A stretch of DNA of 64,000 nt from Staphylococcus borealis. Its GTDB lineage: Bacteria; Bacillota; Bacilli; Staphylococcales; Staphylococcaceae. The translations under genes and the position numbers were made by a program. Below are positions 33,409 to 42,493 of the stretch, in pieces (the stretch's first letter is position 1; each line of letters starts with the position of its first letter). The notes below the pieces were generated by a model. The model was not told where the DNA came from. It ran no database searches and saw only the letters and a program-made list of their open reading frames with translations. The stretch spans positions 1 to 64,000 of the forward strand of contig NZ_CUEE01000011.1 of assembly GCF_001224225.1 (NCBI RefSeq), read 5' to 3'.

Positions 33409-35490
33409 ATGGCTAGAGACTTTTCTTTGAAAAACACTCGTAATATCGGTATCATGGCTCACATCGATGCTGGTAAAACAACTACGACTGAACGTATTCT
33501 TTACTATACAGGTCGTATCCACAAAATTGGTGAAACACACGAAGGTGCTTCACAAATGGACTGGATGGAACAAGAACAAGACCGTGGTATTACAATCACA
33601 TCAGCTGCTACAACAGCTCAATGGGATGGCCACCGTGTAAACATTATCGATACTCCAGGACACGTAGACTTCACTGTAGAGGTTGAACGTTCATTACGTG
33701 TACTTGATGGTGCGGTTACTGTACTTGATGCGCAATCAGGTGTAGAACCTCAAACTGAAACTGTTTGGCGTCAAGCTACAACATACGGTGTACCTCGTAT
33801 CGTATTCGTAAACAAAATGGATAAATTAGGCGCTAACTTCGATTACTCTGTAAGCACATTACATGATCGTTTAGATGCTAACGCTGCACCTATCCAATTA
33901 CCAATTGGTGCCGAAGACGAATTTGAAGCTATCATTGACTTAGTTGAAATGAAATGTTTCAAATATACAAACGACTTAGGTACTGAAATTGACGAAATTG
34001 AAATTCCTGAAGATCACAAAGAAAGAGCAGAAGAAGCTCGTTCTAATTTAATCGAAGCAGTTGCTGAAACTAACGACGATTTAATGGAAAAATATCTTGG
34101 TGAGGAAGAAATTTCAGTTGAAGAATTAAAAGATGCTATCCGTCAAGCAACTACTGACGTAGAATTCTACCCAGTACTTTGTGGTACAGCATTCAAAAAC
34201 AAAGGTGTTCAATTAATGCTTAACGCAGTAATTGACTACTTACCATCACCTTTAGATGTTAAACCAATTGTTGGTCACCGTGCTGACAATCCTGAAGAAG
34301 AAGTAATTGCTAAACCAGACGATTCAGCTGAATTCGCTGCATTAGCATTTAAAGTTATGACTGACCCTTATGTTGGTAAATTAACTTTCTTCCGTGTATA
34401 TTCAGGTACTTTAACATCAGGTTCTTACATTAAGAACTCAACTAAAGACAAACGTGAACGTGTAGGTCGCTTATTACAAATGCACGCTAACTCACGTCAA
34501 GAAATCGATACTGTTTACTCAGGCGATATCGCTGCTGCAGTTGGTCTTAAAGATACAGGTACTGGTGACACATTATGTGGTGAAAAGAATGACATTATCT
34601 TAGAATCAATGGAATTCCCTGAACCAGTTATCCACTTATCAGTAGAACCTAAATCTAAAGCTGACCAAGATAAAATGACTCAAGCTTTAGTTAAATTACA
34701 AGAAGAAGACCCTACTTTCCATGCACACACAGATGAAGAAACTGGACAAGTTATCATCGGTGGTATGGGTGAGTTACACTTAGACATCTTAGTTGACCGT
34801 ATGAAGAAAGAATTCAACGTTGAATGTAATGTAGGTGCGCCAATGGTTTCATACCGTGAAACATTCAAGCAATCTGCACAAGTTCAAGGTAAATTCTCTC
34901 GTCAATCTGGTGGTCGTGGTCAATACGGTGATGTTCACATTGAATTCACACCAAACGAAACTGGCGCAGGTTTCGAATTCGAAAACGCTATCGTTGGTGG
35001 TGTAGTTCCTCGTGAATACATTCCATCAGTTGAAGCTGGTCTTAAAGATGCTATGGAAAACGGTGTCTTAGCTGGATATCCATTAATCGATGTTAAAGCT
35101 AAATTATTTGATGGTTCATACCATGATGTCGATTCATCAGAAATGGCCTTCAAAATTGCTGCATCATTAGCGCTTAAAGAAGCTGCTAAAAAATGTGATC
35201 CAGTTATCTTAGAACCAATGATGAAAGTAACAATCGAAATGCCTGAAGAATACATGGGCGATATCATGGGTGACGTAACAGCTCGTCGTGGACGTGTTGA
35301 TGGTATGGAACCTCGTGGTAATGCACAAGTTGTTAACGCTTATGTACCACTTTCAGAAATGTTCGGTTATGCAACTTCATTACGTTCTAACACTCAAGGT
35401 CGCGGTACTTACACAATGTACTTCGATCACTATGCAGAAGTTCCAAAATCAATCGCTGATGATATCATCAAAAAAAATAAAGGTGAATAA
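33409..35490 (+). CDS. fusA: Elongation factor G
   Basis: A 693-residue translocation GTPase with the P-loop [15 protein letters not shown] near 18-32, switch [10 protein letters not shown] near 82, and NKMD. Domains II-V follow. The region of known fusidic-acid mutations ([10 protein letters not shown]) appears wild type. Strong GGAGG start. Confidence 0.98.
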   Translation: MARDFSLKNTRNIGIMAHIDAGKTTTTERILYYTGRIHKIGETHEGASQMDWMEQEQDRGITITSAATTAQWDGHRVNIIDTPGHVDFTVEVERSLRVLDGAVTVLDAQSGVEPQTETVWRQATTYGVPRIVFVNKMDKLGANFDYSVSTLHDRLDANAAPIQLPIGAEDEFEAIIDLVEMKCFKYTNDLGTEIDEIEIPEDHKERAEEARSNLIEAVAETNDDLMEKYLGEEEISVEELKDAIRQATTDVEFYPVLCGTAFKNKGVQLMLNAVIDYLPSPLDVKPIVGHRADNPEEEVIAKPDDSAEFAALAFKVMTDPYVGKLTFFRVYSGTLTSGSYIKNSTKDKRERVGRLLQMHANSRQEIDTVYSGDIAAAVGLKDTGTGDTLCGEKNDIILESMEFPEPVIHLSVEPKSKADQDKMTQALVKLQEEDPTFHAHTDEETGQVIIGGMGELHLDILVDRMKKEFNVECNVGAPMVSYRETFKQSAQVQGKFSRQSGGRGQYGDVHIEFTPNETGAGFEFENAIVGGVVPREYIPSVEAGLKDAMENGVLAGYPLIDVKAKLFDGSYHDVDSSEMAFKIAASLALKEAAKKCDPVILEPMMKVTIEMPEEYMGDIMGDVTARRGRVDGMEPRGNAQVVNAYVPLSEMFGYATSLRSNTQGRGTYTMYFDHYAEVPKSIADDIIKKNKGE

Positions 35491-35694
35491 TTAAACTTGT
35501 TTTAACTAGATTTTCTAGGTAAAATACAGCGTATGCTTATTCTTTAAGCAAACACCTTTATGAATTGATTTTTTACTGAAAATGCATTATAAATGAATTA
35601 TGAATTCTAACAATCATTATGTCTCATGATGGTGAGAAACTATCATGAGAGATAATATTGAAATAACTTTTACTAGAATAGGAGAGATTTAATA

Positions 35695-36879
35695 ATGGCA
35701 AAAGAAAAATTTGATCGCTCAAAAGAACATGCCAATATTGGTACTATCGGTCACGTTGACCATGGTAAAACTACTTTAACAGCTGCTATCGCAACTGTAT
35801 TAGCTAAAAATGGTGACACTGTAGCACAATCATATGACATGATTGACAACGCTCCAGAAGAAAAAGAACGTGGTATCACAATCAATACTGCACACATCGA
35901 ATACCAAACTGACAAACGTCACTATGCTCACGTTGACTGCCCAGGACACGCTGACTATGTTAAAAACATGATCACTGGTGCTGCTCAAATGGACGGCGGT
36001 ATCTTAGTAGTATCTGCTGCTGACGGTCCAATGCCACAAACTCGTGAACACATTCTTTTATCACGTAACGTTGGTGTACCAGCATTAGTAGTATTCTTAA
36101 ACAAAGTTGACATGGTTGACGATGAAGAATTATTAGAATTAGTTGAAATGGAAGTACGTGACTTATTATCTGAATACGACTTCCCAGGTGACGACGTACC
36201 TGTAATCGCTGGTTCAGCTTTAAAAGCTTTAGAAGGCGATGCTCAATACGAAGAAAAAATCTTAGAATTAATGCAAGCAGTTGATGATTACATTCCAACT
36301 CCAGAACGTGATTCTGACAAACCATTCATGATGCCAGTTGAGGACGTATTCTCAATCACTGGTCGTGGTACTGTTGCTACAGGCCGTGTTGAACGTGGTC
36401 AAATCAAAGTTGGTGAAGAAGTTGAAATCATTGGTATCCATGACACTTCTAAAACAACTGTTACTGGTGTAGAAATGTTCCGTAAATTATTAGACTACGC
36501 TGAAGCTGGTGACAACATCGGTGCATTATTACGTGGTGTTGCTCGTGAAGACGTACAACGTGGTCAAGTATTAGCTGCTCCAGGTTCAATCACACCTCAC
36601 ACAAAATTCAAAGCAGACGTATACGTTTTATCTAAAGACGAAGGTGGACGTCACACTCCATTCTTCACAAACTATCGTCCACAATTCTATTTCCGTACTA
36701 CTGACGTAACTGGTGTTGTTAACTTACCAGAAGGTACTGAAATGGTTATGCCTGGCGACAACGTTGAAATGACAGTAGAATTAATCGCTCCTATCGCGAT
36801 TGAAGACGGTACTCGTTTCTCAATCCGTGAAGGTGGACGTACTGTAGGATCAGGCGTTGTAACTGAAATCATCGAATAA
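35695..36879 (+). CDS. tuf: Elongation factor Tu
   Basis: A 394-residue GTPase that delivers aminoacyl-tRNA. P-loop [10 protein letters not shown] (18-27), DCPGHADY and NKVDM motifs are intact. Codon use is strongly biased, as expected for one of the most abundant proteins. The 204-bp leader before it may hold its own promoter. Followed by a strong terminator. Confidence 0.98.
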   Translation: MAKEKFDRSKEHANIGTIGHVDHGKTTLTAAIATVLAKNGDTVAQSYDMIDNAPEEKERGITINTAHIEYQTDKRHYAHVDCPGHADYVKNMITGAAQMDGGILVVSAADGPMPQTREHILLSRNVGVPALVVFLNKVDMVDDEELLELVEMEVRDLLSEYDFPGDDVPVIAGSALKALEGDAQYEEKILELMQAVDDYIPTPERDSDKPFMMPVEDVFSITGRGTVATGRVERGQIKVGEEVEIIGIHDTSKTTVTGVEMFRKLLDYAEAGDNIGALLRGVAREDVQRGQVLAAPGSITPHTKFKADVYVLSKDEGGRHTPFFTNYRPQFYFRTTDVTGVVNLPEGTEMVMPGDNVEMTVELIAPIAIEDGTRFSIREGGRTVGSGVVTEIIE

Positions 36880-36900
36880 TTTTAATTATTCTTTATTTCA

Positions 36901-36930
36901 AAGACTCCCTTTAAGGGAGTCTTTTTTTTG
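36901..36930 (+). terminator. tuf terminator
   Basis: AAGACTCCCTT / AAGGGAGTCTT hairpin followed by eight or nine T. Confidence 0.95.
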
Positions 36931-36944
36931 GAGAAGAACAGAAA

Positions 36945-37143
36945 TTAAAATAATTTGTTGTTCTCTCCCAGCTTGCTTAGTTTATAGAATCTCTTGATGA
37001 GATTCCCTTTGCTAGGGCCCCATCGTCAAGTATGACTAGTTTTGAAAAACTCTTGATTTAAGCGCATTTTAAAATTAAATCAGTCAGCTACTGCCTAAAT
37101 GTTTAAAGAGGCTAAGACAATTCATTTTGTTTTAGTCTCTTTT
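36945..37143. repeat. Degenerate STAR-like repeat and hairpin
   Basis: A decayed copy of the interspersed repeat: GTTCTCTCCCAGCTTGCTTA, GAGATTCCCTTTGCTAGGGCCCC and a late CAGTCAGCTACTGC. It ends with a second terminator-like hairpin AGAGGCTAAGACA / TGTTTTAGTCTCTTTTT. Confidence 0.6.
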
Positions 37144-37243
37144 TATATGCTCGATAATAGGCACTATTGTGTTTCTATATGATTAATAACTATAGCTATC
37201 ACAGTTTGTTATATATAAATATTACTTCCTTTTATATGAAAAT

Positions 37244-37512
37244 AGGAGTGGGACAGAATTCTTTTTAAATTCGTTGTCCCACCCCCAGCCTGCTTTGCTT
37301 GTAGAATTTCTTTATGAAATTCTCTTTGCTGGGGCCCCGACTCCCAACTTGCTTTGCTTGTAGAATTTCTTGATGAAATTCTCTTTGCTGGGGCCCCGCC
37401 CGCAAGGATGACTAGAACTGAGAAAAGCTTGAATTAAGCGCCTTCTCAGTTCAGTCAGCTACTGCGAATTTGCAAAAATAGCTTCATTATATTATTTTTG
37501 TCCCAGCCTCAT
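37244..37512. repeat. Interspersed repeat, copy 2, with two tandem STAR modules
   Basis: Begins GGAGTGGGACAGAATTC and ends TTTTGTCCCAGCC. Two near-identical ~52-bp modules (37287-37338 and 37344-37397) each hold GCTTTGCTTGTAGAATTTC and GCTGGGGCCCC, the hallmark of STAR-type elements of staphylococci. Intergenic, between tuf and the amidohydrolase. Confidence 0.75.
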
Positions 37513-37540
37513 TGTTCCATTAAGTTAAACGATTCTATTT

Positions 37541-38716
37541 TTAAAACACATTTTCAATTTCTAATATTTTCAAGAACGTACTAGCAGCATACTTAAATGC
37601 AGTTTCATCGATATCAAAATGTGGGTTATGATGTGGTGCTGTAATACCTTTATCTTTATTACCACATCCAGTTAAGAAGAATGCCCCTGGGCGGACTTTT
37701 AAATAGTGAGAAAAGTCTTCACCAATCATCATTAACTCAGATTCATTGAAGCGTAGATGTAAGTCATTTGCAGCTTGTTTGACTACCTCATATGCATTGA
37801 CATGATTGTGTACTGGTAAATAGCCACGAATGTATTCTAAGTCGTAAGTGATATCATTAGCTAGAGCCAAGCCTTGTAATAGTTTATCCATCTTATGTTG
37901 AATGTGTGATTGTAATTCTGTATCAAATGTGCGCACAGTTCCCTTACAAAAAGCACTATCGGGAATAACACTATCAGACGATCCAGCTTGAATCATTCCG
38001 AATGTAAGGACAGCTTCTCTTACAGGATCGATTGTTCTAGATATAATTTTTTGCGCACTGAGAATAAACTCAGCCATAATTACAATGGGGTCAATGGTTT
38101 CATGCGGTTTAGCGCCATGGCCCCCTTTACCTTGGATTGTAACTGAGAATTCATCTGGTGATGCCATAATCGCACCAGGTCTTGAATAAATCGTACCTGT
38201 ACTATAGCCACTCCATAAATGGGTACCATAAATTTTATCAACACCATTTAAGCAACCATCATCAATCATTTCTTGAGAGCCACCTGGCATAATTTCTTCA
38301 CCATATTGGAAGATAAAGACCACATTTCCTTTTAATAAATGGCGATGTTCATGCACAATCTCAGCGACGCCTAATAATATCGCAGTATGACCATCATGAC
38401 CACATGCATGCATCAATCCATCATTCTTAGATTTGTAAGGTACATCGTTAAGTTCTTGTACAGGTAGTGCGTCGAAGTCAGCACGAAATGCAATTGTTGG
38501 TCCTTCTTCTTTACCTTTGAATGTTGCTTTAATGCCATTACGTCCAATAGGTGATTCAATTTTACAATCAAGATGACTAAGCTGATTTAGAATATAGTTA
38601 TGCGTCCAAGTTTCCTCGAAAGAAGGTTCAGGATATTGATGCATATAGCGACGCATCTGAATCATTCTATTTTCCTTATTACTGGCTAATTGAAACCAAT
38701 CTAACACATGAACCAC
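37541..38716 (-). CDS. M20 family amidohydrolase
   Basis: A 391-residue metallo-amidohydrolase related to hippurate hydrolase and N-acetyl-amino-acid deacetylases. Metal ligands are visible in HACGHDGHTAILLG (about 105-118) and GEDFSHYL near 335; the lid domain is in the middle. Substrate not determinable. GTG start with AGGAAGAA just upstream. Divergent from the kbl-like gene. Confidence 0.85.
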   Translation of the reverse strand: MVHVLDWFQLASNKENRMIQMRRYMHQYPEPSFEETWTHNYILNQLSHLDCKIESPIGRNGIKATFKGKEEGPTIAFRADFDALPVQELNDVPYKSKNDGLMHACGHDGHTAILLGVAEIVHEHRHLLKGNVVFIFQYGEEIMPGGSQEMIDDGCLNGVDKIYGTHLWSGYSTGTIYSRPGAIMASPDEFSVTIQGKGGHGAKPHETIDPIVIMAEFILSAQKIISRTIDPVREAVLTFGMIQAGSSDSVIPDSAFCKGTVRTFDTELQSHIQHKMDKLLQGLALANDITYDLEYIRGYLPVHNHVNAYEVVKQAANDLHLRFNESELMMIGEDFSHYLKVRPGAFFLTGCGNKDKGITAPHHNPHFDIDETAFKYAASTFLKILEIENVF

Positions 38717-38941
38717 TTCTTCCTAATTATTATGAATTTTAGTATATCAAATTCTAATTCAACTCAATAGATTAATTCGGTATTTTCTAGAAAATGAAGG
38801 TAAATATACATGTTGTATGAACAGTTGTACATGACGTAAAGAATATTCAATATATTGAATTAACTGGAATGATAGTGCTTTCATGTTCAAGTAAAATCAG
38901 TTATGATTATGTTGATAAATAAATGCAAAGGGGATATGAAT

Positions 38942-40132
38942 ATGGTTCAATCACTACACAACTTTTTAGAAGAAAATATTCAATATTTAAAAGACAATGG
39001 ATTATATAACGAAATCGATTCAATCGAAGGTGCGAATGGTCCAGAAATTACAATCAATGGGAAACAATATATTAATTTATCATCAAATAACTATTTAGGA
39101 CTAGCAACAAACGAAGATTTAAAATCTGCAGCTAAACATGCAATTGATTCACACGGTGTTGGTGCTGGTGCTGTACGTTCAATTAACGGTACATTAGACT
39201 TACATGATGAGTTAGAAGAAACATTAGCTAAGTTCAAAGGTACTGAAGCTGCTATTGCTTATCAATCAGGATTCAACTGTAACATGGCAGCTATTTCAGC
39301 AGTAATGAACAAAAATGACGCAATCCTTTCAGATGAATTAAACCACGCATCTATTATTGATGGATGTCGTTTATCTAAAGCTAAAATCATCCGTGTTAAC
39401 CACTCAGATATGGATGATTTAAGAGCGAAAGCGAAAGAAGCTGTTGAATCAGGTCAATACAATAAAGTTATGTACATCACAGATGGTGTATTTAGTATGG
39501 ATGGAGACGTTGCTAAATTACCTGAAATCGTTGAAATTGCTGAAGAATTTGGCTTAATTACTTACGTTGATGATGCGCACGGTTCAGGTGTAATGGGTAA
39601 AGGTGCTGGTACAGTTAAACATTTCGGTTTACAAGATAAAATCGACTTCCAAATCGGTACACTTTCAAAAGCAATCGGTGTAGTTGGTGGTTATGTAGCA
39701 GGTACTAAAGAACTTATCGACTGGTTAAAAGCTCAATCAAGACCATTCTTATTCTCAACTTCATTAGCTCCTGGAGACACTAAAGCAATTACTGAAGCTG
39801 TGAAAAAATTAATGGCTTCTACTGAATTACACGATCAATTATGGGATAATGCGAAATATTTAAAAGATGGCTTAGCTAAACTTGGCTTCAATACTGGTGA
39901 ATCAGAAACACCAATTACGCCAGTTATTATTGGAGACGAAAAAGAAACACAAGAATTTAGTAAACGTCTTAAAGACGAAGGTGTATATGTTAAATCTATC
40001 GTCTTCCCAACAGTACCACGTGGCACAGGACGTGTAAGAAATATGCCTACAGCAGCGCATACGAAAGAAATGTTAGACAAAGCAATTGCTGCCTATGAAA
40101 AAGTTGGTAAAGAACTAGGTACAATTAAATAA
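38942..40132 (+). CDS. kbl: Kbl-type PLP enzyme (2-amino-3-ketobutyrate CoA ligase)
   Basis: A 396-residue alpha-oxoamine synthase. The PLP lysine lies in [15 protein letters not shown] (about 238-252), with [10 protein letters not shown] before it. Kbl splits 2-amino-3-ketobutyrate into glycine and acetyl-CoA after threonine dehydrogenase; the paralogous reaction (8-amino-7-oxononanoate synthase) cannot be excluded. The likely dehydrogenase partner is the epimerase-like gene at 45514, now about 5.4 kb away. ATG 38942 has AAAGGGG eight bases upstream. Confidence 0.82.
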   Translation: MVQSLHNFLEENIQYLKDNGLYNEIDSIEGANGPEITINGKQYINLSSNNYLGLATNEDLKSAAKHAIDSHGVGAGAVRSINGTLDLHDELEETLAKFKGTEAAIAYQSGFNCNMAAISAVMNKNDAILSDELNHASIIDGCRLSKAKIIRVNHSDMDDLRAKAKEAVESGQYNKVMYITDGVFSMDGDVAKLPEIVEIAEEFGLITYVDDAHGSGVMGKGAGTVKHFGLQDKIDFQIGTLSKAIGVVGGYVAGTKELIDWLKAQSRPFLFSTSLAPGDTKAITEAVKKLMASTELHDQLWDNAKYLKDGLAKLGFNTGESETPITPVIIGDEKETQEFSKRLKDEGVYVKSIVFPTVPRGTGRVRNMPTAAHTKEMLDKAIAAYEKVGKELGTIK

Positions 40133-40154
40133 TGATATAAGAGAGAGTCATTTT

Positions 40155-40195
40155 TAGGCTGGGACGATTATGATCGTTTCAGTCTATTTTTATTG
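40155..40195 (+). terminator. Terminator after kbl
   Basis: AGGCTGGGACGA / TCGTTTCAGTCT imperfect stem followed by ATTTTTATT; its arm resembles the GCTGGGAC end of the interspersed repeats. Confidence 0.65.
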
Positions 40196-40334
40196 TGATT
40201 TAACAAAGATAACGCAAAATGTCGCTTGTTAATAGATGAGGTGGAGATATTTATTTTGGTAAAATAATGTTATAGTTCATCATCTTATAATGTGAAATAT
40301 CAAATTAACATATAATTTAGAAGGTGGTGTGTTA

Positions 40335-40841
40335 ATGCTAAATCTAAGACAGTTAAGCTATTCAGATAAAGTTGCTTTAATGAAGTACCTCCAAGAATGG
40401 TATGTTCATGATGAACCCATAGTGCCTTCCAACACAGACTTGTCGAAGTATGAGTCATTTGAGCACATGGTAGACCATTTAAATAATATAGAGGTTGATG
40501 ATGATTGGGTACCAACGACCACACTATTTTGCTTTGAAAATGGAGCTATTGTTGGTGCAGTCGATATTCGTCATCACTTAAATCGACGCTTAGTAAACAT
40601 TGGCGGACATGTGGGTTACGGCGTATGTCAGTCACGTAGAGGACATGGCATTGCTTCATTTATGTTGCAAGAGGCGAAGCTATTGTTAAAAGAATTAGGT
40701 GTAAACAAAGTATTAATGACTACAAATCCTAAGAACACTGCCTCACAAAAAGTGATTAAAAAACATGGCGGATATGAAATCGAACCATATGTTAAAAAGA
40801 ATGGTAATTTAGTAAGTCGATTTGAAATTCCTAATGAATGA
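40335..40841 (+). CDS. GNAT family acetyltransferase
   Basis: A 168-residue N-acetyltransferase fold. The acetyl-CoA pyrophosphate loop is seen in CQSRRGHGIASFMLQEA (about 98-114), with VGYGV before it and NTASQKVIKKHGGYE near the end. Substrate unknown. ATG chosen after AAGGTGG. It runs into the NUDIX gene after 11 bases, so the two are probably co-expressed. Confidence 0.82.
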   Translation: MLNLRQLSYSDKVALMKYLQEWYVHDEPIVPSNTDLSKYESFEHMVDHLNNIEVDDDWVPTTTLFCFENGAIVGAVDIRHHLNRRLVNIGGHVGYGVCQSRRGHGIASFMLQEAKLLLKELGVNKVLMTTNPKNTASQKVIKKHGGYEIEPYVKKNGNLVSRFEIPNE

Positions 40842-40852
40842 AGGTTGGATGA

Positions 40853-41272
40853 ATGAAAGATTTAAAAGTAGTATATGCATTGATACAAGATGAAGCAGGA
40901 AATATTTTACTCGTTCATAATACAGATGGTGGTGGCTGGTCACTACCCGGTGGCAAAGTTGAGTATGGAGAAACGTTAGTTGAAGCATTGAAACGTGAAG
41001 TTAGAGAAGAAACAGGATTAGCTATTGAAGTTAAAGACGTGGTTAGTATTAATGAAGGTAAATCGACACAAATGAATGTCCATACGCTTTTTATTATGTT
41101 TAAAGCACAAGTACATGATTATACAACAGAAATTCAAATGAAAGATGAAATTTCAACATTACGTTGGTTGCCAATCGAAGAAGCGGATGAAAAGTTAGTA
41201 TATTACCATCATAGTTTGCGTGTATTTCTAAATAATCACGCTACTTATTATGATGAAGGACTTGTAGATTAA
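40853..41272 (+). CDS. NUDIX hydrolase
   Basis: A 139-residue pyrophosphohydrolase. The full NUDIX box GGKVEYGETLVEALKREV plus REETGL is present at about 31-54. Such enzymes cleave nucleoside diphosphate derivatives; the substrate cannot be read from sequence. Second gene of a GNAT-NUDIX pair. Confidence 0.88.
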   Translation: MKDLKVVYALIQDEAGNILLVHNTDGGGWSLPGGKVEYGETLVEALKREVREETGLAIEVKDVVSINEGKSTQMNVHTLFIMFKAQVHDYTTEIQMKDEISTLRWLPIEEADEKLVYYHHSLRVFLNNHATYYDEGLVD

Positions 41273-41440
41273 AGTGGGAAACGAAGCGCTTCAATCAAAA
41301 TGAATAGTTTAAGCAAGTTAAATTAGCCTTTTCATCCTATCAACATACGTGAATTAAAAGTGTTACATAATAAGATGATAAATGAGTGGCTTGACGGGTA
41401 AATAATGAATAACGACAAAGCATTTGATGGAGGAATTAAT

Positions 41441-42400
41441 ATGTTAGTTTTGAATGAGCAAGATCAACGAGCATTACTAGATATGAAAGAAGTGATTGAT
41501 GAAGTTGCCAATTCGTTAAAAGCATTCTCAGAAGGTAAGACAGAAACGCCACTACGCTATGTTCTACCATTTAATGATGATAATCGCTATTTAGTCATGC
41601 CAGCTTTATCCGATGATCTTAAAATCGTTGGCATCAAAACCGTTACATTTGCGCCTGATAACCCTAAAAAGGGTAAGAAAACGATAACAGGTTCAGTCCT
41701 TTTAAGTGACTATGAGACGGGAGAAACGCTTGCTGTGTTAGATGGTAGTTATTTAACACAAATACGTACTGGCGCAATTTCAGGCGTAGCAACGCAATAC
41801 TTGGCTCGCAAAGATGCTAAAACGCTATGTGTCATTGGTGCTGGTGATCAGGCTAGGGGTTTAATTGCAGCTGTTATGGCTGTGAGACATATCGATATGA
41901 TTCACTTTTCAAGTCGTACGACATCGAATGCGGAAGTATTAGCACAAGAAGTAGCGGAAACATATCATGTCGCAACGAAAGTCTTTGATCAAGCGGATGA
42001 TGCCATGGCAGAAGCGGACATTGTAGTAACTGCTACAAATTCGAATAATCCCGTATATGCTCATACTTTACATCCAGGTGTTCACTTAAATGCAGTAGGC
42101 TCTTTCAAACCAGATATGCAGGAATTACCTACTGAATCAATGATGGTAGCTAACAAAATTGTGGTTGAATCTACTGAAGCTGCAATGGAAGAAACAGGCG
42201 ATTTAAAGGTACCTCAAGAAGAAGGAATTATCACACAAGCATCTTTACATGGCGAACTTGGTGATATTGTTGCAGGTAAAATTTCAGGACGTGAGAGTGA
42301 TGAAGAAGTGACACTCTTTAAATCTGTTGGCCTTGCTATTGTAGATATAGTGGTTGCTAATTATTTTTATAAAAAAGCGATTGAAAAGCAGGATAAATAG
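41441..42400 (+). CDS. Ornithine cyclodeaminase / mu-crystallin family protein
   Basis: About 319 residues. The NAD(P)-binding motif is VIGAGDQARG (about 135-144), and the family segment IRTGAISGVATQYLA lies before it. Members include ornithine cyclodeaminase, alanine dehydrogenase and ketimine reductases; the exact reaction is not assignable. ATG 41441 follows GGAGG; the ATG at 41405 lacks a ribosome site. Confidence 0.82.
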   Translation: MLVLNEQDQRALLDMKEVIDEVANSLKAFSEGKTETPLRYVLPFNDDNRYLVMPALSDDLKIVGIKTVTFAPDNPKKGKKTITGSVLLSDYETGETLAVLDGSYLTQIRTGAISGVATQYLARKDAKTLCVIGAGDQARGLIAAVMAVRHIDMIHFSSRTTSNAEVLAQEVAETYHVATKVFDQADDAMAEADIVVTATNSNNPVYAHTLHPGVHLNAVGSFKPDMQELPTESMMVANKIVVESTEAAMEETGDLKVPQEEGIITQASLHGELGDIVAGKISGRESDEEVTLFKSVGLAIVDIVVANYFYKKAIEKQDK

Positions 42401-42434
42401 TTGGGTGTCATAACAATCTTAATATAAAGACAAC

Positions 42435-42478
42435 AAACCGTGAGTGAGACAATGCATTTAGTGTCCCATTCACGGTTT
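42435..42478. terminator. Bidirectional terminator
   Basis: AAACCGTGA...TCACGGTTT with inner partial pairing, between convergent genes. Confidence 0.85.
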
Positions 42479-42493
42479 ATTATCTATTACAAA

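Noticed and set aside
24440..35490. Resistance mutations in rpoB, rpsL or fusA
   Set aside because: The rifampicin, streptomycin and fusidic-acid regions that I can recognise look wild type.
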